From NCBI GenBank assembly GCA_905183005.1, contig CAJJDO010000021.1, positions 628,773 through 692,772 on the forward strand: 64,000 nucleotides of DNA, given 5' to 3'. A program made the translations under genes and the position numbers. Numbering within the stretch: the stretch's first letter is position 1; the number at the start of each line of letters is the position of its first letter. The notes under the pieces are model-generated. The model was not told the DNA's origin, made no database searches, and saw only the letters and a list, made by a program, of their open reading frames with translations. Of this stretch, positions 23,348-35,800 are shown one piece after another. This DNA is from Paramecium pentaurelia (Eukaryota > Ciliophora > Oligohymenophorea > Peniculida > Parameciidae).

Positions 23348-26300
23348 ATGGATAAATTAATTATGATTTTCCTTTTTCTCTTATGTCTAACAAAGATGTA
23401 TTGTTAGCTTAATTCTTAATGGACTAATATCTATAATGGAGTTTACGAAGCTAAGAATATTTATTGTACTAATATTAATTGCATTTATGGTTTCAAAAAC
23501 TTTTTAACAAATAGTCCAGCCAAATTTGTAAATTGTTCAAGTTCACCATAAACTGCAATCGTTTTAGACAACCTATAAATATCTGTCATTTAAAATACAA
23601 CAACATTAAGCCCTTAAGCACCTAATGCGTATAAATTATTGCTATTTGATGTCTATTTCACATCTTAATGGGTAGATGACGCCATAGAAATCCTTTATGA
23701 TAATCATTTATTTCAAGTCAGATATACAACATTAGATCCTTTATAATTTTCAGAGGGGTTGTGTGATTCAATTTAATTCGAAATTAAAACATTTTATCTA
23801 ATCTTACCTTACACATCAAATAATTCAACTTATCCTGTTTTTTACATACTTAACTCAATAAATCAAGCGTTAATTCGAAATGTGCATGTTGGCTATTTAT
23901 CATGCTATCCAAAATGCTTATAATGCAATGGACCAAACTTGATAGATTGTTAAGCTTGGGATGTAATATTTAGTAGATGTTCAATTAGATAAAGTAGGTT
24001 GTCTAATGGGGTTTGCATAGAATAATGCCCTATTCAAAACTCAATAGTCAAGTCGTAAAATCGGATTTGTGTTGGCTTCAAACATACATAATTTTTTTAG
24101 TCTAATTTAGTTAATTTAGATTTGTCTACACTATTAAATTGGAATATATTATATGATCCATAGCATATTGATGTTTCAAACAAAAAAGTTTCCCCTTACA
24201 ATTATGGAGTATTTCACTTTAGAGAAGGGACTTACATTTCTTTAGACATAAATAATGGATTTTATACTTTTGGAGTGCAAGTTCAACTAATTTATTGTAA
24301 TACTACTCCAGCAGGATCAGGTGTGTCTTTTTATATTAATTCTACTTATTATGGTTCAACTTATTATGATGGAACCCAATTCCAATATCATAATGTAAAT
24401 TTAAGAGATTTTAAGTCGCATCCAAATACAGGGAGTTGTACAAATAATATTTTTATTGAACTTGATATGTTTTTAAACATTTTAGATAAGAAATTTATTT
24501 TTGTAATCCAAGGAAACTTTACGTATTCAAATTTATATTAAATAGTCAACCTAATGCAGGGTGGTTTTTAAGATTATTCACACTTACATCTGGTTTTTGT
24601 CCTCTTAATTGTATACTTTGTAATAAAAGATATATGTGTCAAACTTGTGCAAGTGGATTCTACAAAGTTTCAGATGGCACTTGTTCCTAATCTAATTGTC
24701 CTGTAAATTCCCTTTTAATCAATTCTATTTGTACATATTATGATTAAGTAACTAAATGTAATATTAAATCTTATCTAATATAGATTCCAAATATTTGATT
24801 AAAGAATTCTATGATTTCACAGTAAAAGATACTTTAAATGCAACTTTTGTATTAGAATAAAATTCTTTAATGGATTTAAAAAAAGGATTAGATATTTTTT
24901 GGTCTTATCTTCCTAATAAAATTATTTTTGGTGGAAAATTTGTTTGGGCATAATCAAGATTTTCCCAGATATATACTTTAAATCCACATCATTCTTTAAC
25001 AATATATTTTTAGATTATTTTTGGTCCAAATTTTCCGAATTCCCCTCTAAATTATTTTTCATATGAAATCAATAATGGTACTGAAAACAGAGTTTTATAT
25101 TCAGTTAATCCAGTTTAAATTATAGAATAGGTCTTAACCTATAATCCTACTTTAACAATTGCAATATAATGTTATGGTGTTAATGTTATTGATTCCTATT
25201 GTGGATTATCAAACTACTATATTGTTGTTCATTACTGTAAACCATATTGCAATTAATGTTCAAATGAATTGACATGTGATGTTTGGATGGCTTATGATTC
25301 AAGCATAGTAAAAGTAGAATAATCATAATGTTTATCAAATTAGTTTCTAGATGATACTACTTCTACATGTGAAAATTGTCCTAATGAATGTCTTACTTGT
25401 TTAAATGAATATGATTGTTAAACATGTAAGCCTAACTATAGATTAGTAACTACAACTTGTATTTTAAATTGTCAACTTAATTAATACTATGATGGCACTA
25501 ATTGTTTAGATTGCAATTATACTTGTAAATAATGTTAATCAAGTAGCTATTGTATACATTGTGAATCTACATCTTTAAGATATTTAGAAAATGGATAATG
25601 TTTATGTTTTGATGGTTATTATGACTAAAATAATATAGAACAATGTTAACCATGTGATAAACTTTGTAGCAAATGCAATGGTCCTACTAATAAGAATTGT
25701 TAAGCATGCATAGTTTTAGTTAATTTAATATTAAATGAAAATACTTGTGAATGTAATAATGGATATTACTTTGATGAATTTTAATTGTAATGTTTATCTT
25801 GTTCAATGAAATGTGAAAAGTGTTTTGAATAATCAGATTCATCTTGTTTAGCTTGTCATTCAACACAATTTAGAATTTTGGATGGATTCGATTGTAAATG
25901 TCAATTAGGATATTATGATAATAGTTAAGATTCTTGTATATAATGTCCAGCTGTGGAAGATGCATTATTTACATCTTGTTATAAGATTTGTGGTGATGGT
26001 ATTTCCATTTGGCATGATAATAATTGTGCAGTTTTTGTTTGTCCATCTGGTTATGACAATATAAATAATTAATGTTTACCTATTTGCGGAGATTTATAAG
26101 TTGTATTTGAGGAACAATGTGATGATGGAAATTTAATCTAATTTGATGGATGTCATAATTGTAGATTTTAATGTCCTGCTTAATGTACTGTTTGTGATGC
26201 TACTACTGTATTACCTTGTATAGATATTTGTGGTGATGGCATTGTTAGTGGATTAGAAGAATGTGATGATTCAAATACCATTTAATTTGATGGATGCTAT

Positions 26301-29300
26301 TAATGTAAAATTGAATGTTAACCATAATGTACAAGATGTAACAAAGGATATTGCAGTGATTGTCTTACTTTTGGATGGGTTTTAGATCCTTATACAAAAC
26401 TATGTATTGAATCATGTGGAGATAAATATTATGTTGGAAATGAATAATGTGAAGACTTTAACACCCTAATGTTAGATGGATGTTATAATTGTCGATTATC
26501 ATGTTAATAATCCTGTTTAACATGCACAACTATTGGGTGTACTTCATGTAAAGTTGGTTTTAAACTTATAAATCGTTATTGTAGGAACATTTGTGGAGAT
26601 TCAATGATTGTAGAAGGTGAGGATTGTGATGATGGCAATTAATATCCATTTGATGGATGTCATTAATGTGTTTATTAATGTTAATCAGAATGTTTGGAAT
26701 GTCTTAATGGAATTTGCTTATTTTGTATTGATGGATTTGAAGCTTTTAATGGTGAATGTGTGGATGTTAGGTAAATTCCAATAATACCTTTTTAAGAATA
26801 ATATAAATAAAATATAATTGAATTTTGTAAAATAACAATTTAAGGAATCTGTTAAGAATGCCAATAAGGATATTTATTAAATGATCTTTAAAATATTTGT
26901 GAATTTTAGAAAAAAAATGAAATACTTAAAATTTAAATTATGGATGTTTTACCTTAATTAATTTAATATTGTTAAATTTAGATAAATAATTAGTGCATAA
27001 TTTGTTATAAGAATTTTAAATTAGATATATTTACTAATAAATGTGAACCAATTTGTGGAGATGGGATAATATCTGGAACAGAAGAATGTGAAGATAATAA
27101 TTATTTGGTACTTGATGGATGTTATTAATGCAAGTATTAATGTAGTGAAACCTGTGAAATATGTGAGTTTGGAAAATGTATTCTCTGTTAAATTAACACA
27201 ATTATTGCTCCAACTACTTTTTAATGTGAATATCTATAATAATGCACTTAACCTGGAAGTTATTATAATCAAGAGACTAATTAATGTTATAGTATTTGTG
27301 GAGATGGCTTTGTATATTTGAACGAGGAGTGCGATGATGGCAATGATATTGAATATGATGGATGCCATAAATGTTACTATTCATGTCAACCAGGTTGTAA
27401 ATGCATTAAAGGTGAATGTTATAGAGAGCAAATTAGTTGTGAAAATGGATTATATTATTCATTTACAAGTTTATCTTGTAAACCATTATGCGGTGATGGA
27501 ATAACTATATAACCTTTTGAAGAATGCGATGATGGTAATGAAATTTCTGATGATGAATGTAATTTATGCAAATTATAATGTGGTGTTAATTGTTAAACAT
27601 GTTCGCCTTAAAATTATTGTCTTTAATGCAAAGAAGGTTATGAATTATTTGATTATAAATGCTATTAATATAATAATTCTAATTGTAATATTAAAAATTG
27701 TGAATTTTGTGAAATTAATGAATGTTTGACTTGCTTTATTGGATATTAATTATTTGATAATATGTGCTTTTCTTAATGTGGAGATGGAGTTTTGATTGAT
27801 CTAGAATAATGCGATGATGGTAATCTAATAAATGGAGATGGTTGTGATGATGATTGTACATAATCAGAAAATAGTATATGTAGAGACAATGAATGTGCTA
27901 TTTTAAGTTCTTCATTTCCAATATTAGAATTTGAAAGAGAACAATAAGGGATATAATTTATCAGACTTAAATACACTTCTAAAATGTAATTAATAGCCGG
28001 AGTAACTGAATAAGATTATTTTGATAGTTTAAAATTTGAGATTTAAAATTAGACAGATTTAGCATTGATTTAAATTATAGCAAAAACAAATATTACATAA
28101 GAACTTTAATTTGTAGATATTTAAGTATCTGTTGAATATATTAAATATGTTTAAAATCCTATTCTTTTATTAAGATTTGTTGATAAAGGCATTTTAGTTA
28201 ATTAGGATGGAGCTGGGATATCATAAGATTCAATAAGTATAAGACTATCTTCATCAAATGTTTTAAGAGATTAAGAATAAAAGGTTATGACATCTTTGAT
28301 TGGACTTAATGATTACATAATCAAAATTGTGGCAATGACTATTGCTATATCATCTATATCTGGATAAGGAGAAATTATTTCCAATTTATTAGATACTATT
28401 TAATAACTTTATTATTTGAAATACATAAATTCAAGAATTGGAGTAAACCTACAAAGATTTTATGAGACATTTAAAATTATACAATTGACCAATTTTTTTG
28501 ATTTTCTTGGAATGAATCCTAATGGTTCAATGAAGGATATTGTATCTTTTTATCATTCTAAACCTATTTTTGAAATGGATGACAGGAATGCAAATTATTT
28601 AAATAATTTTGCATAATTATTTTTAGTTTATGCTATATTTTTTCTTGCATATTTTTGTTTAAAAAAAGTAACATTTTTAATCTTAAAAAAAATTCATTAA
28701 TTGACATGTTTTTAATCTAATCAAATGTTATTACTTATAGTAAATTCAATATAAAAACTTTGTCTAAGAATTTAAATAATCAGCATAATTGAACCAATTT
28801 AAGCTATATTTTTAGCAATGATTTATGAATTTGGTTTAAATACATTTTTAGCCTTAAGATTTCAAAAATCTGATTTTGAAGGTAAATTAGGTGTTTCTAT
28901 TGCGATTTCAATCCTATATGGAGTTATATTACTATTGATATAAAGATCTTCATTTAGCATCCCATTAGTTAAAAAACAATAAATATAATCATAGAAGAGT
29001 AACAGTTTTACTTATTTGTGTATGCAAAAAATGTTATTTATTTCATTTTTAATTTTCTTTTTTGAATCCTCATAAATACAAATATTGTTATGCCTTTTAA
29101 ATGAATTCCAATTTATATACTTTCTGTATATTCGAAAAATCCTAATGCTACCTTCAGAAAATATTAAATAATTAGCATCTCATTTTTTATAATTTATTAT
29201 TTTGGGGATGTACTTAGTAAATGATTTTTACCAAGATTAACCAGATGTTTTAATAATCATAGGTTGGATTATTATCAGTTTAATGAGCACTATACTATTT

Positions 29301-29414
29301 ATGACTTTAATAATTGATCTAATTAAAATTGTTCATCCAATTTGGTAAAAATGCAAAACCTCAAAGACATCTGAACATCATGATCTTAAATAAGAAATCT
29401 TTTGTATAGTTGAG
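23348..29414 (+). CDS. Giant cysteine-rich membrane protein with CGDG...ECDDGN repeats
   Basis: 2005 aa, three exons; introns 24523-24545 (23 nt) and 24758-24783 (26 nt). Starts with a signal peptide (MDKLIMIFLFLLCLTKMYC). Residues ~20-650 form an extracellular part with scattered Cys pairs. Residues ~660-1550 are densely cysteine-rich, growth-factor-receptor/furin-like, with eight or nine units of the form CGDG-(6-8)-EECDDGN-(4)-DGC--C, the DUF4215 (Myxococcus-type cysteine-rich) repeat. From ~1760 on, at least six hydrophobic segments (LFLVYAIFFLAYFCL, IILGMYLV, IIIGWIIISLMSTILFMTL) form a membrane domain, and a short charged tail ends at TGA 29412. Such proteins are abundant in Paramecium and Tetrahymena. 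A surface receptor or adhesion role is likely; ligand unknown. A naive reading misses the true stop by one base in a T5 run. Confidence 0.9.
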
Positions 29415-29747
29415 AACCCTTGCAATGCTTAAAGGAAATTAACGAAATGATAAATTATTTAGGATATGGGTTAAATAATAGTATTAAATAATTTATTTAT
29501 ATATCTATAAAATTAAATTTTACAATTTAAATAACTTTTACATTAAAATTATAAAACAATCTATAAAATATAAATAATTTATTACGAAACCATGATATTA
29601 TTGTAATATTTCTACTATGATATTGATGGAGCTATTTGTTACTTAAAAACTATTTTCATCAGTAACAGATAATGAGAATTTGTAGAATTTTCTCATAAGT
29701 TATTATCGAAGAAAATAATGTCTTAAAAATTATTTTTTAGCTTTAAA
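29415..29747. other. Intergenic
   Basis: About 333 AT-rich bases between two plus-strand genes; no recognised feature. Confidence 0.55.
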
Positions 29748-30346
29748 ATGCCAAATCATTAAGGGAGACAGTAGAAGTGGTTGTTTGATATTAGAAATAC
29801 TTTAATATATAAAAATTAAACTTTTTTTAATGATTTATCTAATTAACTTGGAAAATTAGAAATAGATCAATATATCAATTCAATACAACCTTATCTGGAT
29901 AAATCATTTAAAAAAATTAAGCATAATATTAACTTATTTAAATTGAAATTAATAAAGCAATTTAAGTATCATATTATTTTTTTCTTAAAATATAAATTTA
30001 AATCTCCAATTTTTATTAGAAAATATTTCTATATGTAAATAATCATTTAATCATAATATTAATTGTTGTAAGTGATAATATAACATTTTCACCTGCAAGT
30101 TAATGTTAAGTTAAAGAGATTCTGAAAAATTTATTTGGAATATCTTAATATCCTAATTCAATTACTAATAAAGAAACATTATAAATAAAGCCTCCCTCTT
30201 TAAAGAAAGATTTATTAAATTTCTATGCGATCTTATAAGATTTATTATTTGATTTAATAGTTCTGATTATAAAGGAGATAAAGTTAAGAAAGGTATTTGG
30301 AAATGCCTAAAAATTGATGTTGGAATCAAATGATAGATATACTTGA
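29748..30346 (+). CDS. Unknown 186-aa protein
   Basis: Two exons around a 38-nt intron (30035-30072, GTAAAT...GTAAG), the longest accepted in this window. It begins MPNHQGRQQKWLFDIRNTL and contains GKLEIDQYINSIQPYLDKSF. The second exon is clearly coding (SQCQVKEILKNLFGISQY, KKDLLNFYAILQDLLFDL). Mostly helical, mixed charged and hydrophobic, no signal peptide. No family recognised. The part before the intron is very Lys/Ile-rich and may hide another splice. Confidence 0.55.
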
Positions 30347-30601
30347 TATGTTTAAGCTTTATTTATAAATTTTTAATACAAATATGTGATCAATTTAAGA
30401 TATTATAATATTTAAAAAAGTTTACACTAACCAATCAGAGTTATATCACGTTGAAGAAATTCAAACATGTTTGTATTTGAAAGAATGATTTATTAAAAAT
30501 CATAAAATGTACATATATAGATTCCATTTGCATTTAGTTGATATTTTGAATACATTTATTTAGTTCATAAAGTTTAAAATTTACTAAATTAATTATCAAT
30601 A

Positions 30602-31464
30602 ATGAATTATATGAGAGATAATTATGCAAGTGCAAAAAATGATGTGCCTATCTTTATAGATTATGGATAATCGATAATCAAACATCAATAGCATTGTTTT
30701 ATTGAAAGGGCTATGCAACAACTCAAGCCCCTGATGTAGTGATTCGCAGTTTTATAAATTAATTTAAGGATTCTAATAAACAATCAAACTAGATAGCATA
30801 ATGGGATACAGATGTAGTACCAATTGTTAATGGTCAAGTGATATATTCAAATATCAAAAGACTGAATTTGGGAGGTTTAAACAGTTTGAAATACTTTTAT
30901 TAAACAATCTAATTGAGACATCCACATTTGAAATTTACATATGGTTAAATGGATTATTGGCATAAATAATATACTAGTGTGGCTATAGATTATGAACTCT
31001 AATTGCGTTATTTCTAGGGACCATAATAATATTATGGATATAGAGATAAAATATCTGAATAAAATAGATTTTATGATGATTAATTGTAATTTTTAGATCC
31101 AATATATATTGATATACCTATTGTATAGAAAATTGTAAGTGCAGAAGATTTAAAGAGAAAGGATGAAAATAGATAAAGAATGAGAGTTAGATTATAGGAA
31201 TCTATATAATAAAGTAGATAAAACAAGAAGTCTTAATTAGAATAACAATTATTGTCATTATAATAGGAATTAGAAACAGATTAAAATAATGATGAACTTA
31301 AAAAGAAAATTACAACTCTATAAGTTAAACTTGGTTTAGCACCTAAAGAAGCTTTAGATGAATTAAAATATAATTTATTAAATGTTCCTGATGATAAACT
31401 TACACCATCTTAATTAAATTAAAAGAGATATTAAAAAGTTATGCATGAATAAGCATTACTCAAA
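30602..31464 (+). pseudogene. Decayed ARP5-like gene (locus 1), 5' and middle part
   Basis: Homologous to the minus-strand ARP5-like gene at 51550-54791, including its upstream region from about 30470. Three lesions are visible. The first intron's GT donor is lost (GTAATG in the intact gene, CAATAG here) with a one-base loss, so the frame hits TGA at 30740-30742. A 318-bp segment (106 codons) is missing between ATGT direct repeats. After codon ~290 the sequence leaves ARP5 and enters an antisense phospholipase D fragment at 31465. The first ~210 bases differ from the intact gene at many positions, but the middle (30813-31464) is almost identical to it. It cannot make a functional actin-related protein as written. 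Confidence 0.8.
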
Positions 31465-31610
31465 TGTGATCTTATTTTTTTAGAAAATTTTGTAAAATAT
31501 ATTATTGGCCATATCCTTTTCTAATTGTTAAAATTATCCTATTGTTCTTCTTATTTCCCAACTCTAGCCATCATAGATCACTTTGAATAAAAATACTCTT
31601 TCATTCAAAT
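30813..31610 (+). repeat. Chimeric unit ARP5-middle/antisense PLD fragment, copy 1
   Basis: Bases 30813-31464 equal the middle of the ARP5-like gene; 31465-31610 are the reverse complement of phospholipase D copy 2 positions 48608-48753. The same ~800-bp unit recurs at 31884-32681 and, inverted, at 53464-54261. Copies differ by single bases (for example GCGTTATT here against GAGTTATT). The unit stops exactly at the N gap. Confidence 0.85.
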
Positions 31611-31883
31611 NNNNNNNNNNNNNNNNNNNNNNNNNNNNNNNNNNNNNNNNNNNNNNNNNNNNNNNNNNNNNNNNNNNNNNNNNNNNNNNNNNNNNNNNNN
31701 NNNNNNNNNNNNNNNNNNNNNNNNNNNNNNNNNNNNNNNNNNNNNNNNNNNNNNNNNNNNNNNNNNNNNNNNNNNNNNNNNNNNNNNNNNNNNNNNNNNN
31801 NNNNNNNNNNNNNNNNNNNNNNNNNNNNNNNNNNNNNNNNNNNNNNNNNNNNNNNNNNNNNNNNNNNNNNNNNNNNNNNNNNN
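31611..31883. other. Assembly gap (N, 273 bases)
   Basis: Run of N between two near-identical copies of the chimeric unit. Both flanks end at unit borders, so the gap is a repeat-induced assembly break rather than a biological feature. Confidence 0.98.
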
Positions 31884-32681
31884 ATGTAGTACCAATTGTT
31901 AATGGTCAAGTGATATATTCAAATATCAAAAGACTGAATTTGGGAGGTTTAAACAGTTTGAAATACTTTTATTAAACAATCTAATTGAGACATCCACATT
32001 TGAAATTTACATATGGTTAAATGGATTATTGGCATAAATAATATACTAGTGTGGCTATAGATTATGAACTCTAATTGAGTTATTTCTAGGGACCATAATA
32101 ATATTATGGATATAGAGATAAAATATCTGAATAAAATAGATTTTATGATGATTAATTGTAATTTTTAGATCCAATATATATTGATATACCTATTGTATAG
32201 AAAATTGTAAGTGCAGAAGATTTAAAGAGAAAGGATGAAAATAGATAAAGAATGAGAGTTAGATTATAGGAATCTATATAATAAAGTAGATAAAACAAGA
32301 AGTCTTAATTAGAATAACAATTATTGTCATTATAATAGGAATTAGAAACAGATTAAAATAATGATGAACTTAAAAAGAAAATTACAACTCTATAAGTTAA
32401 ACTTGGTTTAGCACCTAAAGAAGCTTTAGATGAATTAAAATATAATTTATTAAATGTTCCTGATGATAAACTTACACCATCTTAATTAAATTAAAAGAGA
32501 TATTAAAAAGTTATGCATGAATAAGCATTACTCAAATGTGATCTTATTTTTTTAGAAAATTTTGTAAAATATATTATTGGCCATATCCTTTTCTAATTGT
32601 TAAAATTATCCTATTGTTCTTCTTATTTCCCAACTCTAGCCATCATAGATCACTTTGAATAAAAATACTCTTTCATTCAAA
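31884..32681 (+). repeat. Chimeric unit ARP5-middle/antisense PLD fragment, copy 2
   Basis: Repeats 30813-31610 with one visible mismatch. ARP5-derived part 31884-32536, antisense PLD part 32537-32681. After CATTCAAAT it runs into unique AT-rich sequence, so this copy gives the true outer border of the unit. It may be the same genomic copy as the one before the gap, placed twice. Confidence 0.85.
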
Positions 32682-32878
32682 TGATTTTATAATGTAAAAA
32701 ATTTAATATACATATAAATATAGTTAATAAGATTTTATTATAAAATAAATATAATTGAAAGTACTTAACTTTATTTATTCTATATAGGAAAACAACATTA
32801 ATAAAACAGAAAATAATAACTATTTTTATCATTTTGAATTCAAAAGAAAACCATAAATTTTTTGGTATAAACTATTTT

Positions 32879-35800
32879 TCACAATAATTCTTGGTGCAAG
32901 GCAATCTCCCTTAAATATCTGTCTAGTGTCTCATCAAACATTAAAACATTAATTGGAATTAAGCTTATAATTCTTCTAATTATATAGTATTCATTAGTTA
33001 AATGATACTTTAGATAAAATAATAAACAAAATGTGACAATGAATGAGTATATGAAAAATGCAATAGATAAATTCTAAATAAGAATAAGAATAAATACATA
33101 TGCTAAGTCAGTTTAATTTTATGTCAGTGATGTTAAATCTTCTTTAAAAGTTAAAGACATATTCAAGAAAGCTCTTGTTATTATTTAACTTCCTTCTTAT
33201 TCATATAAGTTATAGTCTGTTTTAAACGTAAAGTTGTTGATGGCTTATTAAGTTTTGATAGTATTTTATATGTAATTTAAGGATGAAACTAACCCTGAAG
33301 ATAGAACACCATCAAATGATAATTAGCAATATGGATATAAATATTCCTATATCATAATTTTTTACATACTTGAGTAAAATATTAGCATAAGGAATTAGTT
33401 TTTAAATCATTGAAAAGAATAATAAAAGAATCTGTAGCAAGATAAGTGTTAAAATCTAAAGTATTACTTAAGTTTAAATATTACTAAATAGAATCTAAAG
33501 AATTGTATAGCATCTTATACATATTTCCTCTATCTTCTTAAAAATAAAAAGTATAATTATTAAAACCAAGTAATATTTCTTTATATAAAAAGCAATTTCC
33601 TCCACTTAAACTTAAATCCTAAAAGAGTTTGAATAAATTTGCTGTTTTTTCGTATTTATTTAAATATATTTATGTTCTTTAATTAATTATGGCAGAGTAA
33701 CCTCCAAAAATTAAATTCAAAACAAATATTAACATAAATGATGAAAATCTTCGTAATTTTATGACTTTTTTATTGATGATTTCTTTGTTTTTAATTGATA
33801 ATTATCGTTTATTAGTTTTAGATTATTAAATTTAATCCAAATCAATTTTGTATTCAAATACATGTCTACTATTATCCTTTAGTTTTTTTATCATTTCTTT
33901 GTATCGCTCAATTTCTTGAGCTATCAATTCTGAGTCAATAAATTTTAGAGCTAATAAAAACTTATCATAAAATGTAATATAATTATAATAGCAATAAAAA
34001 TTAAAAATTGCTAAAACTAATGCTCCAATTTAAAAAAAGATCCAAATAACCATCCATTTACTGGCAACACTAAGACTTCTGTTTGTTGATTCAGAAAGTA
34101 AATTTTTAGTTAGATCTTCCAAATATTAATGTAATTTCACAAAATTTGTAAATAAAAATACTTGAAAGGTTGAATTAGAAATATCTTTTTAATTTAGAAA
34201 AGCATCCAAAACAGCAAATTCATATTAGAGATTAATCATTAATGCTTCTCTTACAGTTACATTCTTTTCCTACAATTATTAATTACTTAGGGATTCTAAT
34301 TAGTAAATAATTAAATAATAATCGTCAAGATAAGGTTATAAATTTAAATTCTAAAACTGATTATATAAATCATTTTAATAATCTAAATAAGATTCAGCTA
34401 AATTATTATAGAAAGGTGATATTAGATTTGTTACATTTAAAAGGACTTTTTTTTTTTAATATTCCTAATAAATTTTAATGGTAGCTCTAATTGAAAAGAA
34501 TATGTCATGTTTAACCATTATACTTGAATGTAATGATATTGTATCAATTTCTTTAAGAACTTAAGATAAGTCATTAAACATCACAGTTATAGCAATTAAA
34601 GAAAATATTGTAAAGATTATATTCTAAAGTGTTAGAAGAGATAAAATTTCAATAAGTTTTAATGGTCTTTTGTAAACCATTAATTTTTAAACAAGTTCAA
34701 ATTTTTTCATGAATTTCTTTTTTTATTCATCTTCTATAGAAGACTTATCAGATAATTAATCCATTTTTAATTGTTATTGCTATTCATCATCATAAGGTAT
34801 ATCTAATTTTTTTTCTGAAATTAAAGCTTAAATATCTGCTTAGGATAGCTTTTGTGAATAAAATTGTTGTTGATTCCTTGAATGAAACTTTCTTTTTGTA
34901 TCAGATGAACTTTCATTAGGTGTTACAATCCTTCCTGGTTCACATATTGTAATTCTTGGTTAACTTAATGAATCTAATTAATGATGAGACAAAATAAATT
35001 CATTTTTTAATCCTTGAAATATTTCAACTTTATTTGGTACATCTTAATATTAAAGGTTGATTTAACCAGAAGAATAACTTTCAGATTCTTCACTTATTGA
35101 ACATTCATTTTTCTATAAATAATTTTGGCATTCAATTCGATTTATTGAATCAATTATATTAGTTTATGAATTTGCTTCTATTGATAATATTTCAATTATT
35201 ATGTAATATAATTCATTAAACTATCTTCTTGTTATTTATAAATTGACACTATATTTAAATAATTTATCTTTTCTATGCCAAGCAATTTTTGTAAATGTGT
35301 TCTAAGAATTTTAAACTTTCTTTTCTGTAAATATTGTACTAAATAATCTAAAGATATTAGCAAAATATAAATCAACTCCTTGTAATCTAATTTCTTATTC
35401 ATTTATATCAATTAATGTATCATAATCAGGTAATAAATATGAAATTGATAAATTTGATAAGATATTTGAAGATTTAATAAATTTAATCTCATGTTCTTGA
35501 AACCCCAATTTTTTCAAAAAACATTCACTAAAATAACTATACTTTGTAATTCCATCAACCAAAACATATGCTTTAGAGTCAGATAATTCTTAAAAGAAAA
35601 CTGCAAAAATCAATTAATCTTATTATTTCTCTATTTTAGTTAAATCATAACACATTCCTACTCCTTTTATTAATCCATCATTTGTATTTAAAAAATTTAA
35701 CTGAAAATTTTAGAAAAATTTTGAATGTCCTGTTGTTAAAAAATTCTAAATAAAAGTAGGATGTTATTTAATAAGAAATTTAGGTAATAGATCATCTAAT

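Noticed and set aside
31583..31975. Reading frames spanning the first N gap
   Set aside because: They are mostly undefined residues produced by translating N, on both strands; the same applies to frames across 53022-53463.
30813..32681. A genuine tandem duplication at locus 1
   Set aside because: The two units differ by about one base and are divided by a gap whose flanks stop at unit borders; one copy placed twice explains this more simply.
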